Shown: positions 1 to 8,057 of the stretch, piece by piece
Position numbering within the stretch: position 1 is the first letter of the stretch
Layout of the letters: every line of letters starts with the position of its first letter
Origin: Deltaproteobacteria bacterium
GTDB lineage: Bacteria > Bdellovibrionota > FAC87 > UBA2466
Direction of reading: 5' to 3'
Assembly: GCA_016875135.1 (NCBI GenBank)
Contig: VGSE01000007.1
Coordinates: forward strand, 1-35,393
DNA length: 35,393 nucleotides
Made by a program: the position numbers and the translations under genes
The notes under the pieces: generated by a model
What the model was told of the DNA's origin: nothing
Databases searched by the model: none
What the model saw: the letters and a program-made list of their open reading frames with translations, nothing else

Positions 1-1
1 C

Positions 2-208
2 AACCATATCTCTCATAGTAGCGGGGGCGCCACATTGAAAGTTTCTATTCCAATGAACAAACTAGATTTTTTAGGAACTAAACCTACTGAGCTAGGAGTC
101 TCGGCTATCCTAGAACATCCGAAAGGGATTTTATCTTATTGGGCTTTAGAACACGCTGAAGACAAACCTGACTTCCATCATCCTAAAAGTTTTAAGTTAA
201 AACTTTAA
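2..208 (+). CDS. C-terminal end of a DOMON-like / CBM9-like domain protein (5' truncated by window edge)
   Basis: An open frame enters from the left edge (first full codon at 2) and stops with TAA at 206-208, giving about 68 residues. The end contains the pattern SYWAL-x-H, then KPDFHHP and a final SFKLKL. This resembles the C-terminal strands of short proteins annotated as DOMON-like (type 9 carbohydrate-binding-like) domains, which typically end in a W-A-L-x-H-x-x-G-K-P-D-F-H pattern. That assignment is from memory of the family and rests on the tail only. The frame has no internal stop and its codon use looks like the neighbouring genes, so it is probably a real gene. Its stop overlaps the tail of the convergent oxidoreductase gene by 17 bases. 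No function beyond possible ligand binding can be stated. Confidence 0.55.
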   Translation, partial: NHISHSSGGATLKVSIPMNKLDFLGTKPTELGVSAILEHPKGILSYWALEHAEDKPDFHHPKSFKLKL

Positions 209-1223
209 TCATAACTTTTCCGAACTGTTTTTGGCTCTCCAAATAATCATGAGCTTTGGCGACCTCGTCTAAGCCAAATTCTCGGTCTACCACCGCTTTA
301 AGTCTTCCCAAATCGACGTACTTTAAGATTTCAGAAAAATCACTCTTATTTCCCATCGTAGAGCCTAATAAAGACAACTGCCTAAAAAAAAGGTGCTTTA
401 AATCGGTTGTGCCTTTTCCTCCGCCAGTAGCCCCACAAGTGACTAAGGTTCCGCCTGTTCTTAGACACTTAATATTTTTTTCCCAGAATGCCTCGCCCAC
501 ATGGTCTAGAATAATATCCGGCCCCGTTTGCCAGTACTGTTTCACCGTTTTAGAAAAATCCTCTCGACTCGAATTAATAAGAAAATCGGCCCCTAAAGTT
601 TTGGCTTTGAGAAGCTTATCCTCGTGGGTTGAAGTCACGGCAACTATGGCACCAAATAATTTGGCGATTTGAATGGCCGCAGAACTTACTCCACTGCCTG
701 CCCCGTGAATTAAAACTTTGTCCCCCGACTTTAGATGCGCTCTTTTGATCAGCATTTGCCATGCCGTAGTAAAAACCAACGGAATAGCCGCAGCTTCGAC
801 AAAACTCACTCTCTCGGGTTTGAGAAATAAATTTTCCTGCGGGACGCAAATGAACTCAGCATGAGTTCCGCAAATCTGCTCTCCTAAAATAGCATATTGG
901 GAGCAAAGACTTTCCCAGCCCCCAAGACAATTTTGGCAATGACCGCAACTAACACCGGGATGAACGATAACCGGATCCCCTTTTTTAAACTGAAAAGCCC
1001 CTTCACCGGACTCAACAACGACTCCTGAAGCATCGCCCCCTAAAATATGGGGAAAAAACTTTTTAAGCCCTGGCCAACCCTCTCTTACCCAAAGATCAAG
1101 ATGGTTAACAGCCGAGTAATAAACTTGAATTAAAACCTCCCCCGCGCGAGGCTTAGGGACCGGAAGATCGCCGAGAACAATCTTCTCTTTTCCCCCATGT
1201 TCGTTAAAGTAGGCGGCTCTCAT
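192..1223 (-). CDS. MDR-superfamily zinc-type alcohol dehydrogenase / quinone oxidoreductase-like protein
   Basis: A 343-residue medium-chain dehydrogenase/reductase, the usual length for the family. The N-terminal GroES-like domain carries four cysteines spaced as in the structural zinc lobe (C93, C96, C99, C107). The catalytic-zinc cysteine position reads S-A-V-N-H-L-D, with Asn where zinc alcohol dehydrogenases have Cys. The protein therefore probably keeps structural zinc but lacks the classical catalytic zinc and may act as an NADPH-dependent reductase. The nucleotide-binding loop is HGAGSGVSSAA (173-183), followed by a Rossmann fold. Its ATG overlaps the stop of the upstream membrane protein gene in an ATGA arrangement (4-base overlap), so translation is likely coupled. 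The substrate is not predictable from sequence. Confidence 0.88.
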   Translation of the reverse strand: MRAAYFNEHGGKEKIVLGDLPVPKPRAGEVLIQVYYSAVNHLDLWVREGWPGLKKFFPHILGGDASGVVVESGEGAFQFKKGDPVIVHPGVSCGHCQNCLGGWESLCSQYAILGEQICGTHAEFICVPQENLFLKPERVSFVEAAAIPLVFTTAWQMLIKRAHLKSGDKVLIHGAGSGVSSAAIQIAKLFGAIVAVTSTHEDKLLKAKTLGADFLINSSREDFSKTVKQYWQTGPDIILDHVGEAFWEKNIKCLRTGGTLVTCGATGGGKGTTDLKHLFFRQLSLLGSTMGNKSDFSEILKYVDLGRLKAVVDREFGLDEVAKAHDYLESQKQFGKVMIKVLT

Positions 1224-2350
1224 AACTTAGTTCCATAGGTATCCCATGCGATTTTTAATGCTCGAGGAGTCTCCTGTTTCTTAAAGTAGAGAACAAAATA
1301 TTTGGCAACTTCCCAGCCCACCCAGCCTATATAGATCCAGGTAATAGCCTCTCTGGTTGAAGAAAAAATAAATTGAACTAACCAAAGAACAAAAATCAAG
1401 AAAGCATCTCCAATCGAAAACTCAAGATCTAGTAACAGAACTCCGACCAGAAGAGATTGGACTATCGTCAAAAAGAGTTCGGCTTTGTGACTTACATCGA
1501 AAGTAACGGCTTCGTAATGACCAAGGGACAGATTAAATACGATCGGAATCATTCCGGCTAACATGGTCCACTGATTAATGTTGCTACCCATCATGTTCAT
1601 CACAGCCATGGGAGCTTTATTCTTCTGCCGAGCCCAGTTGAAAGCAGAAACTTTCTCAGGAAACTCGGATAGAAATGGGGCTACCCACTGAATAAAGATG
1701 AAAGTGGAAATTCCAAACCTCAACGACCACTTTTGAAGCGTATCCACAAAAGGATGAACACTGAAATAAAGAGCCGCTCCTCCTAAGACGAATAAAGCTA
1801 AAGTTCCTAAAATTTTAGGAACGGGAGCTAATTTAATCAGCTGTTTTCCAATCCAAGGAAGGTCTTCAATCTCTTCTTCGTTCTGAGCAGGAAACGAACG
1901 CAACATCCACAAATAAGCACCATAAATCCCGAAAAGAACCATTGAGTCGTAAAGGGTTAAAGCTCCCTTCCACCAAATAAACAAAAAATAAAAAATGGAA
2001 ACAAAAACACACAGAACACTCAGAAAATCCTGATCATCTAGGGAAATAGCTCGTATGAATTTACGCGTTTTTGTCCCTTGAAAAAAGAAATGAACAAAAA
2101 AGATCATAGGAAGACCTAGACCCGTAATAAGCCGCAAAGACCCTGTTAAATTGGCTATCATTAAGCTACGTTCTTGCCGCCAAGCAATATTGGCTTCAAC
2201 CGCAAATTCAGGAAGAGTCTGAAGCCAGGCTAAAATACTTAATGCCAAAGCTCTCGACATAAAAGTTTGTGCGGTTTCCGCGGCCCAGCCAATAACAAAG
2301 GCCGACAATAAAATAACAACTAGGCTCCAACTTTCTAAAACAAACTCCAT
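1220..2350 (-). CDS. CaCA-superfamily (sodium/calcium exchanger-like) membrane protein
   Basis: A 376-residue polytopic inner-membrane protein with about ten hydrophobic segments and a charged central loop (around residues 150-170). Two repeats resemble the alpha-1 and alpha-2 repeats of cation/Ca2+ exchangers. The first has LQTLPEFAVE followed by NLTGS. The second has APFLSEFPEK followed by MGSNINQW. In classical members these read G-T-S-L-P-E and G-S-N-I-x-N. The two conserved P-E glutamates that coordinate Ca2+/Na+ are present, but the surrounding Thr/Ser residues differ, so ion specificity is uncertain. The ATG at 2350 has a GGAG-type ribosome site about ten bases upstream. It forms a coupled pair with the following MDR oxidoreductase gene and diverges from ftsK. 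Confidence 0.75.
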   Translation of the reverse strand: MEFVLESWSLVVILLSAFVIGWAAETAQTFMSRALALSILAWLQTLPEFAVEANIAWRQERSLMIANLTGSLRLITGLGLPMIFFVHFFFQGTKTRKFIRAISLDDQDFLSVLCVFVSIFYFLFIWWKGALTLYDSMVLFGIYGAYLWMLRSFPAQNEEEIEDLPWIGKQLIKLAPVPKILGTLALFVLGGAALYFSVHPFVDTLQKWSLRFGISTFIFIQWVAPFLSEFPEKVSAFNWARQKNKAPMAVMNMMGSNINQWTMLAGMIPIVFNLSLGHYEAVTFDVSHKAELFLTIVQSLLVGVLLLDLEFSIGDAFLIFVLWLVQFIFSSTREAITWIYIGWVGWEVAKYFVLYFKKQETPRALKIAWDTYGTKL

Positions 2351-2378
2351 GAGCTTTCACTCTCCACTGTATTAAGGT

Positions 2379-2407
2379 TTGACAGTTAATGACAATAAAA
2401 GGCTTAT
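2379..2407 (+). promoter_or_regulatory. Possible sigma-70-type promoter for ftsK
   Basis: A perfect TTGACA at 2379-2384 is followed after 17 bases by a poor -10 candidate (GCTTAT, 2402-2407). Transcription from here would give a leader of about 160 bases before the chosen ftsK start, containing a short hairpin (TTTGTC/GACAAA, 2469-2483) and a repeat copy. This is prediction only; the -10 match is weak. Confidence 0.3.
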
Positions 2408-2538
2408 CTCATGCCCCTTGTCTCTTTTGCCTTAAATTTTGGCCTTATTATTACTAGTTTTACCCCTCTTTGTCACAGACAAATACGGCACCTGACTTGC
2501 ACAAAGAGCATCAGCCAGTTGGGGCTAGTGAGACACCT

Positions 2539-2567
2539 CTGCTCCCCCTTTGCGGGCTTTTTAAGGA
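2539..2567 (-). repeat. Divergent copy (F) of the dispersed intergenic repeat tail
   Basis: Read on the minus strand, this resembles the conserved repeat tail seen at 18403-18434. Shared blocks are CCT, TTAAAAAGCCC, CAAAGGG and GCAG, with small insertions and deletions. It lies immediately upstream of ftsK, and on the plus strand its TTTTTAAGGA end supplies the presumed ftsK Shine-Dalgarno (AAGGA at 2563-2567). It is the weakest of six copies and could be a chance match to a C-rich/T-rich stretch. Confidence 0.4.
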
Positions 2568-2575
2568 ACGTTGGA

Positions 2576-4657
2576 ATGAATAAATTGCGCCAAGCCATGG
2601 GCATGCTCTTTTATCGCCCAAGTAAAGACACATCGGAGGCTTTTGTTCATGAGCGAACCATCCGAGAGATCAAAGGCAGTCTCTATACGCTTCTTGCTCT
2701 CTTTCTTCTTGTTGCCCTAACCTCCTATATTCCTCTTGATACTTTCAATATCCTAAATGGCAGAATTGACCATATTAACAACATGGGTGGTATTGTTGGC
2801 GCCGTTTTTAGTGAACTTTTTTTAGGCACTCTGGGGGTCACGGGGTATGGAAGCATTATTTTAGCTGTTTGGTTCTCGCTTCTATCTTTTAAAGGCGAGA
2901 CTCTGCGAATTCACTGGCTCTCTATTTTAGGTTTTAGCATTTCATGCTTTTTGGGCTCTCTAGGCTGTCAACTTATTTGGGGTTCAAGAACGGCTGAAGT
3001 CAGCCTTCTCCAAGGGGGATGGGTAGGTCGCTATGTGGGTTCTGCTTTGGAAGGGTTATTTAACACCACCGGAGCCCTTATTTTTGTAGGAGGGGCTTTT
3101 GTCATTACTCTAATTTTCACAGCTCACTTATCCATGTTGGGTTTCACTAGAAAGATTTTTGGCGAAGCAGAAGAAACCGACACTGAACCTTTGCCGAAAA
3201 ATGAAAACCCTCTTTTGAAAGAAAAGACTTTATCTAGTACCACTGTCGCTTCAGCGACAACCAACGATTCGGCCAGATCTCATAAAACTAAAGGCAAACC
3301 CAAACAAGGCCGTTCCAAAAAACAGGATCCGATAATTGAACAAGATTCCTCAGAAGATTCTCTCAAAGCTTCAAGTGCTCAAGAGGAATCGCCCCTCCCG
3401 ATTGAACCAGAAGGGATAGAGGAACGAAAGATTTTTACCTACTCCGAACTTGTTCCCTTTAAAGGAACTTATTCTTTACCATCGACGCGATTACTAAAGT
3501 CGCCAACCAATAATCCCCGCAAGATGAATAAAGGGGAGCTAAAAGAAAACATTCAGAAGCTCTGTGAACATCTCTTGTCTTTCCAAATTACAGGGGAGAT
3601 TACCTCAGTTTCGCAAGGACCGGTTGTTACCACTTATGAGTACAAACCCAGTGCCGGAATTAAACTAAGTAAAATAGCAGCACTTCAAGAGGACTTAGGC
3701 GTCGTTTTAGGAACTCGAGAACTAAGAATCGTAGCCCCAATCCCAGGAAAAACGGTGGTTGGAATCGAAGTTCCTCGCCTTCAATCCGAAACGATTGCTC
3801 TAAAAGACTGCCTTAACGAAAAAGAGTTTAACGATAAAAAATTGAAAATCCCGGTCGCCTTGGGCCGAACAACCGATGGAAATGCGGTATTTGGAGACTT
3901 GGTATCTATGCCCCATCTTCTTGTCGCAGGAGCCACCGGATCCGGAAAATCGGTCTTTATTAATTCTCTGATTATGAGTTTCCTCTTTAGACTGTCTCCC
4001 CAACAATTACGCCTCATTTTAGTCGATCCTAAAATGTTAGAACTCACTGTCTTTGATGGGTTGCCCCATTTGATCACGAACGTTATTACTGACAACAAAA
4101 TTGCCTTCAATGCACTTAATTGGGCAGTTTGGGAAATGGACCGACGCTATAATTTAATGGCCCAAAGCGGATCCAAAAACATAGATTCTTTTAACGAAAA
4201 ACAGAAATCGTCTTCAAATAAACTTCCCTTCATTGTCATCGTTGTTGATGAACTTGCAGATCTCATGATGTCCGGAGGCGAAATGGTGGAGATAGCCATC
4301 ACTCGTCTGGCGCAAAAGGCTCGTGCCGCCGGCATTCACCTAGTAATAGCCACTCAGCGTCCTTCAACCGATGTAATCACCGGTTTGATTAAGGCAAATA
4401 TTCCATCACGATTATCCTTTAAAGTTCCCTCGGGAATCGACTCTAGAACAGTCTTAGATACGTCGGGTGCTGAAGAATTAATCGGACGAGGAGACAGCTT
4501 AATGATTCAACCGGCAGTTCCGCTTCGAAGGCTCCATGGAACTTTTATTACTGAAGAAGAATTAAGGCGAACAGTTAAATACTGCATCGACGGTAAAGAT
4601 CACTCTCAGAACTACATTGATTTTTCTGGGATTGATCCTGAAATTGAAGAAAAATAA
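2576..4657 (+). CDS. ftsK: DNA translocase FtsK/SpoIIIE family, apparently lacking the gamma domain
   Basis: A 693-residue protein from the chosen ATG at 2576 (AAGGA eight to nine bases upstream). An in-frame ATG at 2411 would add 55 residues with little coding character. The N-terminus has four hydrophobic segments (FtsK 4TM anchor). A Pro/Ser/Lys/Glu-rich linker of about 100 residues follows, then the alpha domain and the RecA-like beta motor, with Walker A GATGSGKS near residue 452 and Walker B IVIVVDELADL near residue 553. It pumps DNA during chromosome dimer resolution and septum closure. The protein stops soon after the motor (TEEELRRTVKYC to PEIEEK). No winged-helix gamma domain, which reads KOPS and activates XerD, is visible, and the 47 bases to the next gene hold no remnant. 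Either this lineage lacks it or the domain is separate. Confidence 0.92.
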   Translation: MNKLRQAMGMLFYRPSKDTSEAFVHERTIREIKGSLYTLLALFLLVALTSYIPLDTFNILNGRIDHINNMGGIVGAVFSELFLGTLGVTGYGSIILAVWFSLLSFKGETLRIHWLSILGFSISCFLGSLGCQLIWGSRTAEVSLLQGGWVGRYVGSALEGLFNTTGALIFVGGAFVITLIFTAHLSMLGFTRKIFGEAEETDTEPLPKNENPLLKEKTLSSTTVASATTNDSARSHKTKGKPKQGRSKKQDPIIEQDSSEDSLKASSAQEESPLPIEPEGIEERKIFTYSELVPFKGTYSLPSTRLLKSPTNNPRKMNKGELKENIQKLCEHLLSFQITGEITSVSQGPVVTTYEYKPSAGIKLSKIAALQEDLGVVLGTRELRIVAPIPGKTVVGIEVPRLQSETIALKDCLNEKEFNDKKLKIPVALGRTTDGNAVFGDLVSMPHLLVAGATGSGKSVFINSLIMSFLFRLSPQQLRLILVDPKMLELTVFDGLPHLITNVITDNKIAFNALNWAVWEMDRRYNLMAQSGSKNIDSFNEKQKSSSNKLPFIVIVVDELADLMMSGGEMVEIAITRLAQKARAAGIHLVIATQRPSTDVITGLIKANIPSRLSFKVPSGIDSRTVLDTSGAEELIGRGDSLMIQPAVPLRRLHGTFITEEELRRTVKYCIDGKDHSQNYIDFSGIDPEIEEK

Positions 4658-4704
4658 GTTGTAACTCAAAGCCCATCGTTATTTGAAACGAAATGAAATC
4701 TTTC

Positions 4705-5469
4705 CTAATTCCAATACGGCCCTTTCTCTTCTCTTGAATTTTTCTCATTCACAATTAGAGTGAATTGCCTTTTAAGTTTCTCCCGGTCTTGGTCGCGCTT
4801 AGATTGACCCGACCCCGGACCTTTGGGTCGCAAATAACGAAAATACAGATAAAGAGCTCCGATTAACATTCCACCTAAGTGAGCAAAATGGGCGACATTG
4901 TCTTGTGAACTCGCCTCGACACCGGTGATCAGTTCGACGAAAGCCATCACAAGGACAAAATATTTGGCTTTCATTGGAAAAACGAAAAAGACCAAAAAAT
5001 AACGCTCGCCAAAAAAAATACCGTAAGCCGCCAAAATACCGTAAATAGCTCCGCTAGCGCCAATAATGGGGTGACTCAATCGAGAGACGTCGGAGAAAAG
5101 TAAGTTTACCGTGTAATTAAATAGGCCGGCTCCGATTCCGCACAGAAGAAAGTAAAACAGGAAATGCTTTCGACCTAATTTCACTTCGATCTCAGAACCG
5201 AAGTACCAAAGAATCAGCATATTAAGGAGTAAGTGTAAGGGGTGACCGTGAAGGAAAATATAGGTCAAAAACTGCCACACCCACCCATTTTCTTTCACTA
5301 AGGCCGGCACTAAACCTAAAATTTCTTTCAGATAAAGCCCTTGGATTTGAATTCCAAGGTGTGTCAACACGAAGTCGATAAAATAAACAACAACACATGT
5401 CACAATAATATTTCTTGTGACTAAAGTCATAGGTGGAACTGGGCTTATTTGATCATAACGTGAGTTCAT
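4705..5469 (-). CDS. Rhomboid family intramembrane serine protease
   Basis: A 254-residue protein with about six to seven membrane segments. Rhomboid hallmarks are in order: the H-x-x-x-N motif (H79 to N83) in the second core helix, the catalytic serine in GASG (S139), and the catalytic histidine in AHFAHLGG (H197), giving a complete Ser-His dyad. The cytosolic tail after residue 212 is highly charged. The family cleaves single-pass membrane proteins within the bilayer; the substrate here is unknown. It follows the methylmalonyl-CoA epimerase gene by five bases on the minus strand and is probably cotranscribed with it. It is tail-to-tail with ftsK. Confidence 0.93.
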   Translation of the reverse strand: MNSRYDQISPVPPMTLVTRNIIVTCVVVYFIDFVLTHLGIQIQGLYLKEILGLVPALVKENGWVWQFLTYIFLHGHPLHLLLNMLILWYFGSEIEVKLGRKHFLFYFLLCGIGAGLFNYTVNLLFSDVSRLSHPIIGASGAIYGILAAYGIFFGERYFLVFFVFPMKAKYFVLVMAFVELITGVEASSQDNVAHFAHLGGMLIGALYLYFRYLRPKGPGSGQSKRDQDREKLKRQFTLIVNEKNSREEKGPYWN

Positions 5470-5474
5470 AAGAT

Positions 5475-5885
5475 TTAGTTTGAAATCTCCTCGAGTTCTA
5501 CTAAAACGCCCGCCATACTTTTCGGATGAATGAATAGAGCCTTTCCTCTAGCGCCTTTTCTGATTCCGGGCGGTAAAATCTCAAAACCATTTTGGATTAA
5601 AATGCTCTGCCACTGTTCAATTCCATTCACTTCAAAACTGACGTGGTGAATCCCGCCATCCGGCCGTTTTGTCAAAAACTTGGAAATGGGAGAGTCAGGT
5701 TGAGTCGGCTCTAAAAGCTCAATTCTAAAATGTTCAGAAACTCTCACCGGCAACATAGCTGCCCTAACTTTTTCAGTTGGAACTTCGTGGTTCTCTGCAA
5801 TTTTCAAAGATAGAACTCTAAGCTTTTCGGCTACCGTAACGATAGTCGGACAGGCGATGGCTATGTGGGACAACTCTATTTTCAT
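5475..5885 (-). CDS. mce: Methylmalonyl-CoA epimerase (VOC superfamily)
   Basis: A 136-residue protein of the usual length for the family. It interconverts (S)- and (R)-methylmalonyl-CoA between propionyl-CoA carboxylase and methylmalonyl-CoA mutase. Family signatures are visible: SHIAIA at the start (metal ligand H7), ELLEP (57-60 region), GGIHHVSFEV (H80/H81), GARGKALFIHPKS and a terminal LVELEE (E130 as the last metal ligand). These match the His-Gln-His-Glu site pattern of the epimerase, although other vicinal-oxygen-chelate enzymes share the fold. Neither mutase nor carboxylase genes are in this window. It is the first gene of a likely two-gene unit with the rhomboid protease. Confidence 0.88.
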   Translation of the reverse strand: MKIELSHIAIACPTIVTVAEKLRVLSLKIAENHEVPTEKVRAAMLPVRVSEHFRIELLEPTQPDSPISKFLTKRPDGGIHHVSFEVNGIEQWQSILIQNGFEILPPGIRKGARGKALFIHPKSMAGVLVELEEISN

Positions 5886-5932
5886 TGGGTAACTCTCTTG
5901 AAATCAGAGGAAATGTATAAACTTGACTCTAA

Positions 5933-6427
5933 TCAATCCTCACGGTCCATTCCACTTGGGTTTCTCGTCTGCTCCTCGATGAGGGAATTAGGCGCATTTC
6001 TTAAAGGCATACTTTGTTTTCTCTCGACCTCATCATAACTTTCTTGAATACCTTTTTTAACATTGGCTAAATCCTTCTGATAGCACTCTTGATACTTAGC
6101 GTAATTTTGATTTTTTAATGGCTCGCATTTCTCCAATGCCTTTTGCCGATTATCGGTGTTGTATTGGGGATCGTCAGCAAAAGCTCTACCCTTGGGCGAC
6201 GCTGTCTCTTGAGGGCCTTGAGGCGTCGGCTTAAAAAAATCATTGTCAAAAACCTGAATAGTATTGGGATTAAGCCGGTTGAACCCTTGATTGGGCGCTG
6301 CATAAGGATTAGGAGGAACTACCGGAACGGCTCGGGCCGGCCCTGGCGGCTGGGCTGTTGCCCCGTTATCAGATTCGCCGAAACTTACAAAACCGGAAAG
6401 GGCTACAATTAGAATTAAAAAGTACAT
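5933..6427 (-). CDS. Proline-rich exported protein of unknown function
   Basis: A 164-residue protein with a hydrophobic signal peptide (about residues 1-16) and no lipobox. A Pro/Asn/Gln-rich, probably disordered stretch (about 25-80) is followed by a charged, likely helical region. Two cysteines in that region (EKCEPL and YQECYQ, about 14 residues apart) could form a disulfide in the periplasm. The start is supported by AAGGAGC a few bases upstream of ATG at 6427. I do not recognise the family. It lies upstream of the epimerase/rhomboid pair with a 47-base gap, so it may or may not share their transcript. Confidence 0.72.
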   Translation of the reverse strand: MYFLILIVALSGFVSFGESDNGATAQPPGPARAVPVVPPNPYAAPNQGFNRLNPNTIQVFDNDFFKPTPQGPQETASPKGRAFADDPQYNTDNRQKALEKCEPLKNQNYAKYQECYQKDLANVKKGIQESYDEVERKQSMPLRNAPNSLIEEQTRNPSGMDRED

Positions 6428-6566
6428 TAAGCTCCTTATAAGCGGTTACCACAGTTTTACTCTATTTTATCCGATTGACGCCACTGCAGCAATATCCTGA
6501 TATTGCAAACTCGCCTCAAGCCTCGTACCATAGTGTCAAACCTTTAGACAAAAGGAACCAATTTCC

Positions 6567-7013
6567 ATGGCAAAAAGTAAATCAGATAAAAACTCATCGA
6601 ACGAACTCATCAAAGCTCTCGACCAAATTCTGGAAGCAGAGCTCTCAGGAGTTGTTCGTTATCTACACTATAGTTTTATGATCTTTGGCCCTAATCGTAT
6701 ACCCATCACCAAATGGTTTCGCGACCATGCGATGGAGGGCATTCAACATGCTGTAACAATCGGGGAAAAAATTACCGCCTTAGGTGGACATCCCTCCGTT
6801 AAGGTTAAACCTGTGCCCGAGACCAATAAACATAATGTGATGGAAATACTGAAGGAAAGTCTGGAATTTGAACACGAAGCGCTTCAGCTTTATCATGATC
6901 TTTTAGTGAAAACCCAGGGAGATGTCGCTCTCGAAGAGATGGTTCGCGGCCTTATCTTAGATGAAACAACTCACATTGAAGAAGTTGAGAAGATGACCCG
7001 TGCCTTGAAATAG
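6567..7013 (+). CDS. Bacterioferritin-like / ferritin-like diiron protein
   Basis: A 148-residue four-helix ferritin-like protein. Carboxylate/histidine pairs expected for a ferroxidase diiron site are visible: E23/E25 in helix A, E57 and H61 in helix B (MEGIQHA), a Glu-rich helix C (EFEHEAL, 101-106), and E133-x-x-H136 in helix D (LDETTHIEE). In E. coli Bfr the helix B motif is E-x-x-H and includes the haem-ligating Met. Here it is E-x-x-x-H without a clear haem Met, so haem binding is doubtful. It probably oxidises and stores iron or protects against peroxide. AAAGGAACC lies upstream of the ATG. A perfect 11-bp hairpin follows the gene. Confidence 0.82.
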   Translation: MAKSKSDKNSSNELIKALDQILEAELSGVVRYLHYSFMIFGPNRIPITKWFRDHAMEGIQHAVTIGEKITALGGHPSVKVKPVPETNKHNVMEILKESLEFEHEALQLYHDLLVKTQGDVALEEMVRGLILDETTHIEEVEKMTRALK

Positions 7014-7047
7014 CCTCTTTCAGTTTGACTTCTCATTAGTTTCTCGT

Positions 7048-7075
7048 CAGTAGGAGTCTCGTTGGACTCCTACTG
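7048..7075. terminator. Perfect 11-bp hairpin downstream of the ferritin-like gene
   Basis: CAGTAGGAGTC (7048-7058) pairs exactly with GACTCCTACTG (7065-7075) across a six-base loop. It starts 35 bases after the stop codon. There is no T-run on either side, so it is not a textbook intrinsic terminator; it could be a 3' stabilising or processing hairpin, or a binding site. Confidence 0.55.
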
Positions 7076-7181
7076 ATGCCCATCAAATCCCTTTAAGAAA
7101 TACCTGTATTAATCAAACACTGACACACAAAAAAGAAGGCGGTAAAGAGCAGGCCCCTAACCTGACACCCTCTTCCTCGAA

Positions 7182-7198
7182 GTGACGATAATTGTCAC
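7182..7198. promoter_or_regulatory. Short dyad, possible operator
   Basis: GTGAC and GTCAC flank a seven-base AT-rich spacer, a 17-bp dyad about 130 bases upstream of the next gene. This size suits a dimeric regulator site, but no family can be assigned. Confidence 0.25.
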
Positions 7199-7245
7199 CG
7201 AAACCGACCCATTTGCAGCACTTAACTAACAAAAGTCTTGGCTTT

Positions 7246-7308
7246 GAACTTGCTTAATTTGGGCCATTAGCAAGTTCCGACCGGGGAACTCTTGCTCAAA
7301 TTAAGGGG
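7246..7308 (+). repeat. Clustered inverted and direct repeats in the leader of the 7317 gene
   Basis: GAACTTGCT (7246-7254) is perfectly inverted as AGCAAGTTC (7269-7277). A third related segment, GAACTCTTGCTCAAATTAAGG (about 7286-7306), resembles the first arm plus its AT-rich extension as a direct repeat. The ribosome site AAGGGGAG (7303-7310) overlaps the last unit. Two mutually exclusive pairings look possible, so the region could control expression of the downstream gene or be a multi-site operator. Confidence 0.4.
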
Positions 7309-7316
7309 AGTTGGAA

Positions 7317-8015
7317 ATGGCCAGAAAAAAAAATAACGAATCGACACCTACGATAACTCTTGGAACTACCGAAGACACACAAGTCATCAACTCAGCCGAT
7401 TTAGAGGCAACCGAAGCCGAGCTGCTGAGCGATAAAGAAGAGGAAAGTCAGCCGGAAGAAAACGCAAAAGCGGAGAGCTCCGCGGAGCTTCTTGTTGAGA
7501 AAAGCGAGACTAAAGAATCCAGCCCCAAACCCAAACGTCAACGACGCTCAAGAAAATCGGTAACCGCTCAAGACATCATCGCCCTCGATGCGAATGTTAC
7601 TGAAATGGATCTGTCCAAAGAAGTAACTTTAGCAAAAGAAACTGTCGAGTTAACGATGAATACCATGGTAGCTCAATTTACTGCTATCAAAGAGTTAACT
7701 TCATCCGTCAATAACCAACTTGAAAAAATGAATTCTCTAATCAAAGAGATGTCCCCAAACCAAAGCGCAAACTTAGAAGAATTGGTCAAGCCTCAATCGA
7801 ACTATAATTTCATTACTAAATTTGCTACGGCTGCAAGCTTAGTCGCTATGCTTTTTTCGCTCTTAAGCATGTCTATGTCCCAATCGACGCGTCAAACGTT
7901 ACTCTCAGCCGCTCTAGATAATAAAGAAATTAACTCGGTTCAATCGATCGCCTCCTCGCCTGAATTAGCCATATTAAACAAAGAGAATATTTCAAAACGT
8001 AAGTTAAAAAAATAA
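7317..8015 (+). CDS. Unknown protein: acidic N-terminus, basic patch, coiled coil, single TM segment
   Basis: A 232-residue protein from ATG 7317; AAGGGGAG ends six bases upstream, which favours this start over an in-frame TTG two codons earlier. Residues about 1-70 are acidic and low complexity. A basic patch follows (KPKRQRRSRKS, around residues 71-81), then an amphipathic, likely coiled-coil helix (about 90-145) and one hydrophobic segment (about 166-184, FATAASLVAMLFSLLS), with a C-terminal tail of about 45 residues. There is no signal peptide, so it is probably a tail-proximal membrane-anchored protein with a long cytoplasmic N-terminal part that might bind nucleic acid or acidic lipid. 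I do not recognise a family. The leader has notable repeats, suggesting specific regulation. Confidence 0.78.
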   Translation: MARKKNNESTPTITLGTTEDTQVINSADLEATEAELLSDKEEESQPEENAKAESSAELLVEKSETKESSPKPKRQRRSRKSVTAQDIIALDANVTEMDLSKEVTLAKETVELTMNTMVAQFTAIKELTSSVNNQLEKMNSLIKEMSPNQSANLEELVKPQSNYNFITKFATAASLVAMLFSLLSMSMSQSTRQTLLSAALDNKEINSVQSIASSPELAILNKENISKRKLKK

Positions 8016-8057
8016 AGGTTTGAGTTTCTCTGATCTGAAGGGCATCATTTTTGGAGT

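Larger units (their letters stand above)
7014..7316 (+). other. Gene-free interval (303 bp) between the ferritin-like gene and the coiled-coil/TM gene
   Basis: No plausible coding frame is seen. It holds a perfect hairpin at 7048-7075, a short dyad at 7182-7198 and a cluster of direct and inverted repeats at 7246-7308 just before the next start codon. No tRNA or clear riboswitch is recognised. Confidence 0.6.

Noticed and set aside
2411-2575. N-terminal extension of FtsK from the earlier ATG at 2411
   Set aside because: The extra 55 residues look non-conserved, the ribosome site fits the ATG at 2576, and the region contains a repeat copy and a hairpin, as expected for a leader.
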